Assembly: GCA_014549065.1 (NCBI GenBank)
Contig: JACDOX010000004.1
Coordinates: forward strand, 1,553,195-1,617,194
Origin: Cardinalis cardinalis
Lineage: Eukaryota; Chordata; Aves; Passeriformes; Cardinalidae
Length of the DNA stretch: 64,000 nt
Direction: 5' to 3'
Below the pieces are notes generated by a model that was not told the origin of the DNA, searched no databases, and saw nothing but the letters and a program-made list of their open reading frames with translations. A program made the translations under genes and the position numbers. Shown here in pieces: positions 27,212 to 38,500 of the stretch; position 1 is the first letter of the stretch; every line of letters starts with the position of its first letter.

Positions 27212-27851
27212 TGTTCAACAGAATGTGAGCCAGCAGTGTGCCCAGGTCACCAAGAAGGCCAATGACTTCCCAGCCTGTATCAGCCATAATGTGGCCAGCA
27301 GGACCATAGCAGTGATTATCTTCTTGTACTTGGCACAAGTGAGGCCACAACTTGAGTCCTGTGTCCAATTCTGGGCCCCTCAGTAAAAAAGGACATTTGA
27401 GGTTCTGGAGAAGTCCAGAGAAAGGCAATGAAGCTGGTGAAGGGTCTGGAGTACAAGTCCTGTGAGGAGCAGCTGAGGGAGCTAGGGGTGTTTGGCCTGG
27501 AGAAAAGCTGCTCAGGTGGAACCTTTTACTCTCTACAACTTCTGGAAGAAGGTTATGACAAGGTGTGTGCTGGCCTCTTCTCTCAGGCAACAAGTGACAG
27601 TATAAGATTAGAAGGCCTTAAATTGTGCTGGGATCAGGTTAGTTTGCATATTAGGAAGAAAAGTCTTCTTGGAGAGCTGTCAAAGCCAGCTAAAGACTAN
27701 TGACATAATCTGTCCAGTTAAGTGGTCATTTTATTATCCCTGGAAGATTTTAGAAGNCATGTAGGTCACTTGGGGACATGGTTTAGCATTGGGTTTTTCA
27801 GGGCTATGTTAATGATCCCAAAGGTCTTTTCCAACCAAAATGATTCTATGA
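27212..27851 (+). mobile_element. CR1 LINE, ORF2 C-terminus plus 3' UTR
   Basis: The + strand carries the region encoding the conserved tail of CR1 ORF2 downstream of the reverse transcriptase. It can be read as MKLVKGLEYKSCEEQLRELG followed by VFGLEK from 27428. A broken 3' UTR follows and ends in ggtcttttccaaccaaaatg and gattctatga (about 27822-27851), the CR1 3' terminus. The upstream part (gtgagccagcagtgtgccca) is the same segment seen at the start of the copy at 31031. The frame is interrupted by indels and stops, so no functional protein is made. The 147-residue frame on the opposite strand is an antisense shadow that also runs through the A tract. Confidence 0.9.
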
Positions 27852-28982
27852 AGCCTAGGTGCAGGCTGTGAATTGTTTCAAACTGTCCTCTGCTTTCTCT
27901 TTTGTCCAATCTGAAAGTAGATGACTGAAAAATCCACAAACCCTGCATAAATTAGAAGTGTGGGTTTTGATGCCAAGACAAGTTGCCCTATGAGCCAGCA
28001 GAATTTCATATGACGGTATTATTTTCTTTTGTAGTTTTCCACTCTATAATTTTCTATTTGATTAAGAAAGAAAAGATAAATAATAATTTTTGAGTAAGCG
28101 ACAAAATGGACTGCCTACTCCTAGAAGTGCAGCCTGTACACTGGCGCTCAATGTCTTTTATTTCAACATATGATATTTTGTAGCACTTTTGTACATTCAG
28201 CTCAACGACAGCTCTGGATTCACAGTGCTCTAATCTTCTGTAGATCTGCATTTTAGTGTCTCTTCTCTTGAGCAAGCTCAAATCCTGAAGTAANATGGCT
28301 GTGCAGATTCATTTCTGAGCTGAGGTGAAAGTCCAAGAGGAATCATTAACTATCTTAGGGAGGAACTCTATTTTCATCTTTCGTATCTGCATGTTNCTTT
28401 GATGCAGTGCAATGACTTTTAGGATCAGGTCGGCTTTGGTTTGGAAATCTCTTCAGAGTATGCTGAAATAGAGTGTAGGTGTTGCACAGTGCTATTGTTC
28501 CTGCACAGCCGATGTGCTCAGCGCTGGGACTGTCTCTGTCATGGTAGAAGTATTGCTGGAAAGCCTGGCTGCCACTGAGGACAGCTACAACAGAGCTGTT
28601 TGCATCATTACAAAAGGGTTCCTGCCTTACAACACAGGCAGGATCCTGAAGGCAAGATGCCTGTCAAGAGCCAGTCCTGACCTGTGCTAACTGCTGGCCT
28701 GTACTCACGGCTTGTTGTCACTGCCAAAACGTGTGCTAGGGGCAATTCTAATAAGCTACTAATGGAGAAAGCTGAGCTCCCATGCCCCAGTTTGTTTTCT
28801 CTCCCTAGTATGTGTCTACCCTTAGGCCACAGACTGCACTCCAGCACGGCATCCTTTTACCCTGCTGCTGCTGCTCCTCAGCTNCTCGGTGAGGGAGAAA
28901 GGGGATTTTATTTTATTTCTCTTCTTTGAGTTCAAGGCAAAGAATCACACAAAGTTTTAACAAACCTTTTGAGTCTTTCAGC
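27852..28982. other. Non-coding stretch, GC-richer at 28425-28905
   Basis: No recognised gene. The second half is less AT-rich than its surroundings and keeps several CpG dinucleotides (in gccgat, agcgct, cacggc and aacgtg). Open frames on both strands (28684-28929 + and 28608-28847 -) overlap each other and match nothing I know. It may be an old, unrecognised repeat or a regulatory region. Confidence 0.4.
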
Positions 28983-29066
28983 ATTTTATTTTATTTTATT
29001 TTATTTTATTTTATTTTATTTTATTTTATTTTATTTTATTTTATTTTATTTTATTTTATTTTATTT
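28983..29066. repeat. (ATTTT)n pentanucleotide microsatellite, about 17 copies
   Basis: Eighty-four bases of uninterrupted ATTTT units. A shorter seed (attttattttattt) lies about 70 bases upstream at 28904. The perfect array suggests recent expansion. The open frame through it is a by-product of the repeat. Confidence 0.97.
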
Positions 29067-31030
29067 CAGGATCTATCTTCCTCTCCTGCATATATGTACA
29101 GCAGTTTGATGCTAATAACCCAACTATCATTGCGTATTTTCGATGTTAATAAAACCCTAATGGTCCTGAAGTCCTGTTTTTGTATCTCTCAAATGTATTC
29201 CAGGNGTTTCTAAGCCATAAATTGCTTGGGTTTTGTGGATTTAATTCTTTTATTTGAACATAAAAGTTTTCTGCTTATTAAAAATATAAATGCTATGTCT
29301 ACAATTACTAAAAGCTTTACTAATCATGGAAGTTTCTAAAAAAGCTCCAAAGTAATTATATCTTGTAATTATAAGAAAAAAAGCTTCCAACTACTTCTTA
29401 GTGAATCACAACATTTACCAGTTTGAAGCCTGCAGCTATATGGATGAGATTAGCTGCTAATTGGAGGGAGGGGAAAAAAAAAGAATGAATAGAAAATTAA
29501 TTTTATATTTTAAAATAGCTTCGACTTGGATCTGATTTGCAATGAGAGTCTNTTTTGTGTGGGTTGCTTTTTCTTTTTCTTCTTCTCCAGAAGCCAGNAA
29601 AGGAGCTTAAATGTGCCATTATATTCACAACAAAGTGATTGCAAATTACAGATATGTTTTGAAAAGGAAAAGTGGGGAAGGTTGGCTAAGGCCTGTCTGT
29701 TACTTCCAAGGACTCTGGCATAAAAATTCCCCTTTTTACATGCTGTGTCCTTGGCCGTCTCATAAAAGTGAGGCATCATGGAGACTAAGGAACATCAGAA
29801 GGAGGAGGAGGTAAAAGAGTGAGGCTTCAGTCTTTCACTAGTACTAGGTCCCTTGAAANCTTTCTTCAACTATACAAACTGTTCTCAGGCATCTCCAAAG
29901 TTCATTTATGAGAGAGATTGATAGTTTCAGGAGTAGGAGTGAATCACTCAGATGTTATGCACTTCCAGGTCTTGATCCAACCTAAATTCTCTTATAACAT
30001 GGAGTGCTAATAGAGAAAATCTGAGTAGCTTGCACAGGCTGCAGCTGGTACGTCAGAGTTATTGCAGTACTTTGGGAAGCTCAGTTCTGATGCTGAAGAT
30101 GGCTGAGACANGATTGCACAGCCAAAGGTAGAATGACATACTTCTCAAACAGGCTGGTTAGCCTCAGTACAGGCCATGAAATGGATTTATTTTATTCTGG
30201 CATAAATGAAATCTTCACTGAATCAGGGTACTGGAGCACATGGGGGAGTGTCTCTGTACTGATTTCTATTGAACTATATTGGTGTACTAATAAAAGTGTA
30301 ATTAAGAACTTCCATGCTGCTTTGTATACAGAAAAATTACAGGACACAAAATTAAGGGTTTCTTGGAAGGATCTATCTCCTGCTGTTAATTTGTTTCTTT
30401 GTAACATTTTGCAGTGTTAACCTATTTAAGAGATTTTGTGCGTTTAGATGTTGATAGCTTATGGTTTGATTCATCAACCCCTCTTACTTTCAGCAAAAGT
30501 AATGACTAATTAACATTCATCTGCCATGCTGTAAAGTTGATAGAGATGGTGGATGATATTTCAGCTGATTGTCATGCAGTGGAAATGACANAAATAGCAA
30601 TATCTGGGGCTAACAGGAATTTGAAAATGGGGTTTCTTCCAAGGCTGGCAAATCTTATCTAGATCATGCCTGGGGAGAAATGCAGTAACATATTTCACAG
30701 AAGATAAGATTATGCTGCAGAAGAGGAGATATAAACAGGTGGTCTTGGCAATTGCTAGATTTTAAATCTAAGCCTGCATAGCTCTCAAAGACTGAGCTAA
30801 AATTTTCTTCCCAAATAAAAGTAATTCCTTAAATGAATTATTGCAAGTTCAACTCATTTTCTTACCAAAGCTGGTAAAGTAACCGAAATATAGGCAAATG
30901 TTACCTTTTTTCAATTTGGTTTGGTGGCGAGAAATATGATAAAAGTATTAATCTTCCAGCATCCACAAATACTTTCTGGCCAATTCTATCTAGAGACCTG
31001 ATACATGTAAACAATGGAAAATATTTCTTA
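29067..31030. other. Unique AT-rich DNA, no gene seen
   Basis: No gene or mobile element recognised. Short open frames on both strands (for example 30133-30420 + and 30192-30407 -) overlap each other and lack coding character. Confidence 0.5.
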
Positions 31031-31655
31031 TGGGGGTCCTGATGGAAAAACAAGCTGTCCATGAGCCAGCAGTGGCCAATGGTATCCTGGGGAAGGACAT
31101 TGCCCACAGGCCAAAGGAAGTCATCCCACCCCTCTGGCTCCCTGGTGAAGCCTCAACTTCACTGCTGGGTCCAGTTCTGGGCTCCCCAGTAATACAGAGA
31201 CATGGAGGTTCTGGAGCAGGTCCAGCAAAGGGTTACAATGATTTGAGTACTGGAGCATCTCTCTTATGAGGAAAGACAGAGGCTTGGCTCTTCTTCACCT
31301 AGAGAAGACTGAGAGGGGTCTTTATCAATGTGTACAAGTGCCTGCAGGGAGAATTTCAAGAAGATGGATACAGGCTTTTCTCAGTAGNGCCAAACAATAG
31401 GGTGAAATGCAATGGGCAGAAACTGGAACACAGGAAATTCCACCTGAACATGAGGAAAAACATCATTACACATGTGAATGAGCACTGAAGTTGCTCAGGG
31501 AGGTGGTNGAATCTAATTCCCTAGAGATATTCAAAAGCCGTTTGGACGCAATCCTTAGTAAAATGCNGTAGGGGACCCTGCTTAGAAAAGGAGGTTGAAG
31601 CAGATAACCTCCAGTGATCTCATCTAACCCTAATCCTTTTGTGATTCGGTGAATC
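31031..31655 (+). mobile_element. CR1 LINE, ORF2 C-terminus plus 3' UTR
   Basis: Plus-strand CR1 beginning in the ORF2 tail: gagccagcagtggccaatgg, then tggttctgggctcccc-type sequence at about 31170 and ggttctggagcaggtccagc at 31206. It runs through caggaaattccacctgaaca and ctcagggaggtggt to the 3' UTR and the degenerate terminal repeats ttgtgattcggtgaatctt near 31650. Many stops and indels break the coding frame. The layout parallels the copy at 27212-27851, but the sequences differ enough to suggest an independent, older insertion or another subfamily. Confidence 0.9.
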
Positions 31656-32080
31656 TTTGACTAACGAAAAACATCTAGATTAAAATCTATTTGGATGACA
31701 AGCTATGAGATCTTAATGTAGTTTAGAAATATGTGTTTTTTAAAACCCTACAACTTGGCAGCATATGCATCTTTATTACATGTATGCAAGCAGTTTGGAA
31801 NTAGGCTCTTGTACTGAGCATGCCCTATCTGGTCCAGCACTTTTAGATTACCTATGCCTCTTGTTATCCTTGATATTTTCAGTACAATTTGCAAAGGAAC
31901 AGAACTGCATGCATTATTTTTTGTTNTTAAAAATTTCTCAAGAAATGTAATTCCAGGTCCTCTGAATTGTTTATGCTAGCAAGTGTTTTATGTATAGCTT
32001 GGTCCAAAGAACAGCAGAANATAAGGAAAAGACAAGGTGTTTCTACTGTTTGTTATGACATAAAATTGTCTCTTCTAAAA

Positions 32081-32126
32081 GTATATGTGTGTGTGTATGT
32101 ATATGTGTGTGTGCATATGTGTGATG
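32081..32126. repeat. TG-rich microsatellite
   Basis: An interrupted (TG)n/(TA)n tract (tatgtgtgtgtgtatgtata and tgtgtgtgcatatgtgtg) ending five bases before the 3' end of a minus-strand CR1. Confidence 0.85.
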
Positions 32127-32130
32127 TAGA

Positions 32131-32292
32131 CTCATAGAATCATACAATATTCTGAGTTGGAAAGGACCCACAAGGATCATCAAAGTCCAACTCCTGGCCC
32201 TGTAGAAGACCATCCCACAAATCACACCAGGTACCTGAGACCATTGCCCAAACATTTCTTCANCTCTGACAGTCTTACTCCTGTGAGTTATA
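32131..32292 (-). mobile_element. CR1 LINE, short 3' fragment
   Basis: Minus-strand CR1 with its 3' end at the left: terminal repeats ctcatagaatcatacaatat, then gagttggaaaggacccacaa, gtccaactcctggccctg and ccaaacatttcttc. The wording (gagttgga, cctggccctg) matches the copies at 35470 and 54331 and differs from the ggttggaagg type at 14001, so at least two CR1 subfamilies are present. Only about 160 bases remain. Confidence 0.88.
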
Positions 32293-35200
32293 GGCAGTTC
32301 AAATGTAAAGCAATCCTCATCAGGGTAAACATTTCTGTAGCTCACCAATTTGGATATAGTGCTACTCAAGTAATTTTCAGATAGCTTGACTCCTCTGTTT
32401 ATTAAAATGATATTGATAGCAAATATGCTGAAATTAGAATCTACTTTAAATGCACAATAAACACGACAAAACTTGTCTGAATTAGCCATATAGATGGAGC
32501 CTTAGAAACCTGTGAGGTAGGACAAATATTTTTTCCCCTCTAATATAAATTCTAGTATGTCTGAAAGTTTTATGTCTTTACCTTGCATCTCCCCTCTTGG
32601 CAAGGGGAAAGCATTGGTTTCAGGAGAAGACAGATAATTTTGAGAGACAGAAAAGATGAAATTTAGTCACCTCATTTCCCTATATCCTTTGAAACTCTGA
32701 GACCAAATATCCAAGAGATATTTGTAATACTTTTGGAATACTCCTAGTACTTTTGGTAGACCAGTATTACTCTTAGAACAAGATTTGTTCATCATAGCTA
32801 CTTTCTGCAATACAGATATTAAATTATAATTAAAGAATAAAGAAGTAGGTCATCACTTTTCAGTACACTTTTCAGGACATCATTCTATATCTTTCTTTAT
32901 TTTGGGATAAATTTCAGATTCATTGGCACTGCATTGTGATCACATTGGTGTTCCTTGTATCATNGTAGCTTGGGTCTCGTTGAATCATTTTAGATATGAT
33001 CAGAGNGGCAGGGGCATGAAGCATTAGTCTGTAGCATTTTCCATGTTGCTAAGTTTCTATATATTCTCCTTTATTGAATTCTGTAATATGTTTGTGTATT
33101 TTTATATATGCATATGCATTATGACAAACTGTGTATGGCAATGCCAAGAAATGTCACTAGTGTTAGCTTGTTAGCCATGACATATTAACTTTCTGTCCAA
33201 AACGATACTGACAAGTCAAGAGCTTCTCTAATTCCGGATACGCCAGCTAGATGGCTTTGTGCCTGTTACCTCTCTCAATAGGAAGCCTTGAGGGATGGGG
33301 GTGAAATTAATGCCAGGGCATGTGGTATTTAAAAGCAACATAGTTATTCTATCACCCCATCAACTGANAGTGAAATCTATGAATTATTTGCAGGCTTTAT
33401 GAATAGCCACTTGAAATATCTCTGGAGGTTTCTACCATAAGGCTGCCTATTACTCTTATTTAGTTTTTAAGACATCAATTAAGCTTGATAAAGCAGAAAA
33501 AATGAATGTCACATTTGGTATACTTCTGGCTGACTGCATTGATTTTTGGCTTCTGAATAGATTCAATTATATGGTGTAATTCAAGCTTGTCGTGATTGTA
33601 ATTTTNTTGGATCTCCTCCTCCAATAACTTCTCCATTTCCTAATTTCCCATGGGAGATTAAAGGTCACTCTAAAAGCTACATTTTAAAAATAGTTGGGCA
33701 TTAGATGTGTTAAAAACTCTTAGTAAAACTAATGAGTTTAGTAAATGCTCTTACAGTTGTCAAAAACCTGGAAATGTTAGAAACAGCAGGTCTCCAAGAC
33801 ACCTTCACTGCTGGAGAACATTGTGGCTTTAAACAGCAATCTGTCATCATTTTATGGAAATCCAGGCTTGGAATTAATGACATTCAAGGTTTTAGTCTCC
33901 TTTCATATTCCTGATGCATGGACCTGGCTTTNTGTATATTCTACTGATATTCAAGATTTTTCCTTCATGACCATTTTCCACCTGCCTCTTATATTACAAA
34001 TCATTTCAGATACTGCATATTAAAGATGAAGCTAGAAATGAATCATAATTATTTACCTTAAAGTACTATCACTCAATTCCCTTTATTATTGTAGTGATAC
34101 AATCTTTGATATCGAAACACTGACATGATTCCAAGTTTTAATGAGTAANTTCTGGGGACAGCTGATACAGTTCCTATATCTTATTTTACATTGGCTCTCC
34201 AGGCCAATGTCCTCAAAACAGTCTTTTTTTCCCTNGTTGTCAACTAAAATAGGAAGGTGCTGTTTCCTGTTAAATTATTAACATCATGAATAGGCAGTGA
34301 AATAAGGATATATTTTCTTCTGAGAAGACAAAATGTTTGAAGTTTCATTTATAGTTAAAAACGTGAATAAAAATGATTTTTTTCTTATTTTATAATAATG
34401 CTGGGGATTGTTGTCCAGCAATACGTTTTCTTTCCAGTGAGATCAATTGATATAATATTGTATGCTTTACAAATAATTCCTTATTCATAATTCTGTTTTC
34501 TATTTTGCTTGATTGTTTTCAATTTGTTTAACATTTTGGGGGACAAATAGTTCAGAGAGCCATTGTATTGAATGATATATATNNGCTTNTTNTCTTTGTT
34601 GAAAAAAAANCCAACAAAACCACCCCCAAAAATAATAATAAGAATAACAAACAAGCCTTTGCTGCACTACAGACTTCAGTTTGCTTTATTAAGCCACATC
34701 AAACTATTTGAAAAACTGTGATGAAACTAAAGAGAGCAGTGAAAGAAATACAAATTATTTCAGGGAAAAGGAAAAAAANCAAAGTAAAGTAATACAAAGT
34801 CTGAACCTAAAAAAATGTGTTTAATGCCAATCCAATGGAAAAATTAATATTAACTTATCAACTCATTCCACATTCTCAGCTGTCTTTTGGCTGTCACCAA
34901 GTGGAATGCCTTCCTCCAAGGCTCATCCATCGCCTCCTCATTTCCATGTAAGGAAAGATTTCACAGTTACCCATGACTGAAGATTTGTGTTGGGCAGGAG
35001 TGAAAAGGGGAAGCACAAAGCTTCTAAGTAGCCAGCTGGCTAGAGAGTGATAAGTTTCTCCTTTGCCAGAGAATTCCATCCTCTGTTAGAAAATGGATCT
35101 GTGAGCTTTCTCTGGAAGTTGAACAGCTTAACCTCATCATCCAGAGAAAGACCTGGATGCCAAACCTTGTCTGAGGGACAGGAATAGACACAGACAAGGT

Positions 35201-35469
35201 GACAGCAGGAAGAAATGCTTCCNCCACAGGGGGGCTGTGCTGGTTAGGACTGTGCTTTCCAGAAAAGATGTGTTTTAAGAGTTATGAAAACTGTGAGTGG
35301 CATGAGAAGTGTGAANGTGGATCAGCTCTTTAGTGACTTTTTTCAATATATTGGCAGTTAAAAATAGTCAAAGAAGGTGATTATTTATGCAATGGAATTT
35401 GATGCTATAGAACACAGGAGACATTGCATTCACTGTCAGCCACTGCCAAAGGTAGAAAAACATAATGGA
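32293..35469. other. Unique AT-rich DNA, no gene seen
   Basis: No gene or mobile element recognised. The part at 33180-33610 has compositional features of vertebrate conserved non-coding elements (homeobox-type TAATT/CAATTA motifs and few simple repeats). A cluster of N bases at 34583-34610 sits beside an A/C-rich stretch. Confidence 0.5.
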
Positions 35470-35540
35470 TTCATAGAACTGTAGAATATACTGAGGTGGA
35501 AGGAACCCATCAGAATTGTTGAGTCCAGCTCCCGCCTGAA
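35470..35540 (-). mobile_element. CR1 LINE, very short 3' scrap
   Basis: The terminal repeat (ttcatagaactgtagaatat) is followed by ctgaggtggaaggaaccc and gagtccagctcccgcctg, an aged version of the 3' UTR seen at 32131 and 54331. About 70 bases are recognisable. It is identified by similarity to the better copies in this window. Confidence 0.75.
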
Positions 35541-38500
35541 GTCTCAAAATAACTCATTACAGGGGTTCTAACAATCATATGAGGAGATTTACTACCTCCA
35601 AAATACAAGGAAATGGTGAACATTTAATGTAAAGTTTGCTGAATATGCACATATTGCTTTTGCATGGGTTGCATAAGAGGAAATCCATAGTAAAGACTAT
35701 GAAGCTGACCAGGTGATACTAGCANATTTTTTAACTGCCATGTTGACTTGCTCGAGTGGCAATACATAGTTTTTGCAAGCTGTTGGTNCATTAGGAGAGC
35801 CCTAGAAAGCAACAAACCCTCAGGTGAAAAGGCTTTACAAACATTTTTATCTGCTTGGGTAAGTCTCCCACTTTAAATCCTATAATGCGTAGTGATGTTA
35901 CATGATTGATTTCAGTTAATGGGGCTATTTCTTAGGAAGGTNTTTACAGCCAATTTTGAAGAGTAATTGAGTTAGGATAACTTCCTCTGGGTTCATTTGT
36001 AGTGTGCTCCTTGGGGTAGTCCCTTTGGCCACAGCTCCCTCACAGCAGATTTTTGAGTCTAGTGGATTATGGAAGAGCAAATCACCCATGTTCTTGGGTT
36101 GTGTTGTCTGACCTTGTTTCATTAAAATAAATCTTGATTAATAGGGCTATTTTAATGAAAAGTATTTAGATAGCATGGAATCCATTTGCTTAAGAGGCTT
36201 TGATGGTGTTCGCTGAGCCTTATGAAAGCCACATTGGTCTTAGCAGAGCAGCACAGGNGACGCTTCCATGCAAGTATTTTGTTCCATATTATGGTTTTGT
36301 GGGAATAATCTTATGGGATTAGATGGCAGATTAAAAAATTTAATTTTTTTAATTTTAAGGTGTAATAATTGATTGTTTTAACTGGAAGTCAATTAATGTT
36401 ATTGAATCTAACTAGTTCCTTATCCAGGGAATTTAATATAATCCAGGAAGAGCATGAAAAAGAGAAATATGTTTGCCCCCTATACTCTTTCTTGTACTAG
36501 AACTAAGCCATCTTTTTAAATCNACCTCCAGTGTGTTTTAAAGAAAAAAAATAATATTTCTTTTATACAAGACACAATTGAATAATGGAGCTCATTGCTA
36601 CAATATATTTTGGCTACCAATAATACTAATTGGAATAAATAAGAGAAGTTCAAGAAAAATAACTTTGTCTGTTTGAGGTTGCTAGATATAGTGATCCAAC
36701 TGCAATCACAACTTAGAGAAAGTAAAACTTTGTTGCAGGGGAGGGTACTTTATCCTTTTCCTGTTTCTTCTTACCTTCCTCCTTAAGCACTGCTGATGGT
36801 TTCCATCATAGNCAAAACATCAGGCTAAATTAATTTTGTGGCTGTGGCTGACTCAAAGACAATTTTTTCATCTTTTTATTCAAATATGAATTCCTTATAA
36901 TCAGAACACTGGAGTACCACATGGTTCTATGGTCCTTCTGCCATTGACTGACACACAGGTCTGGGAAGGAATTTAAGGAGTCGTTTCATGACTGATAGTG
37001 CTGCTACTGTAGGGTGATTTTCTTTGCCCCTCCTTTCCCTCTCCCTGGTCCCACATGATCCTGTGGGTTCTCCTGAACCAGCTCCCTGGAGTTTACATAG
37101 CCACATTGTCAGTTGGGTCACCTCACATATTTGCTTAAAAAATAATTTCTTCCTACCCTACAGATTAATTTTCAGAAAAAAACTACAGAATTGATCTGAT
37201 TTGCAGAACAGTGACACAAACTTCAGNGCTGATGAAAAGGGTAATGGAGTCAGAGGGTCAATCTTTTCACAGACTGTCAAGCTTTAAAATATATTTCCTT
37301 TTAAAATATTTATTTACTAAAGTTTTTTTATTGTCCCTGTCCTTTTAAGTCTCATCTAAGAAAGAAATACCTCTTATACCGGAACTCTTAGCTGTGTGTG
37401 TTGTGCCTGGATTCTTGTCTTCAGTAGATTTTAGTTCAGTCGATGGTTTTTTTAGCACGAGACAGAGTTTTCATTTCTTGTGACTAAATTTTTATATACA
37501 ATTTCTAAATCTAGACTCTGTCTGAAGTACACTTCAAAGTAGTGNCTTCAAGAGAATGTCTGCAATCAGCCCATCTCACATGTTAGTATTCAGTTTGTGA
37601 ATGTGATATGATGGTATTGTCAATAAATGATAAACTGTCTGTTACAGCTAATCATGTTGTTTCATCTGACTCTTTGAATATTCTCAACTTCAACATTCTG
37701 TTGTCTTTTCTTCTAATGGCTTGACAATATTCCAAAGTAATACTATAAAATGCATTTTNCCCTAAATTTTAATGCAATTCAGTTACTATTTAGTGTAGAT
37801 AGGAACAATGAAATGTGGAGTTCAGTGCATTTACTTCTGCCTTAAAGTTTCTCTAATATTACATTTTCTGTCATTACCTGGGATTGCTGGTACTTTAAAA
37901 CTCTGTGAAGTAATCTAAGGCACTTTTTGACCTTGCGTCCCTATCTTGACTTGCTTGGAACTGCCTGGACTGCTGCCTGTGCATCCTTAGTGACACATTG
38001 GTCAGGCTGCTCTCTGGGNTCTGGATACTACACAGGCATGTGGAGCAACTGCTTTAGCACACAAAAGATCTTGTACGTTAGGCAAGAGACTTTTCATACT
38101 GCAAAAGCATCTGAAGTCCAAGTAGGATGTCCTAGATGATCTCTAAGGACACTATACACATATTTGGAGTAAACAATAATTCTTTCTGTGTCATCCTCTC
38201 TTTCCCCCCTTGCCATATGCTTTCAGATCTGCTTGTCTCTCATCCTGTTAACTCAGTAATTGCAGAATACTTCACATGGTTGCCAGACTGAACATTTAGA
38301 GATGGAAGCAAGCAGGTGAAAGCACCTGGAATTAAGGAAGGGAGGGACAACAATCAGAAGCATTTTCTTCGCTTATCTTCCTTTCCCTTGGAACGTGCTC
38401 TGTCCTACCTTTGAGTGGTGCTTACTGGAAAAACTGGAGTTTTAATGCTCTGATTTTCTGGCAGGTGGGTGGCTACTCAGGACACGTGGGAAACTGAAAT

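Noticed and set aside
27150..27593. A 147-codon minus-strand open frame ending in a phenylalanine run.
   Set aside because: It is antisense to a CR1 ORF2 tail and its last residues translate the A36 tract.
28983..29066. A regularly spaced array that might suggest CRISPR.
   Set aside because: It is an uninterrupted pentamer microsatellite with no spacers, in vertebrate DNA.
28926..29213. A 95-codon plus-strand frame with a repeated ILFYF pattern.
   Set aside because: The pattern is the translation of the (ATTTT)n microsatellite.
32043..32489. A 148-codon minus-strand frame.
   Set aside because: It runs through a TG microsatellite and a CR1 scrap, and has no recognisable domain.
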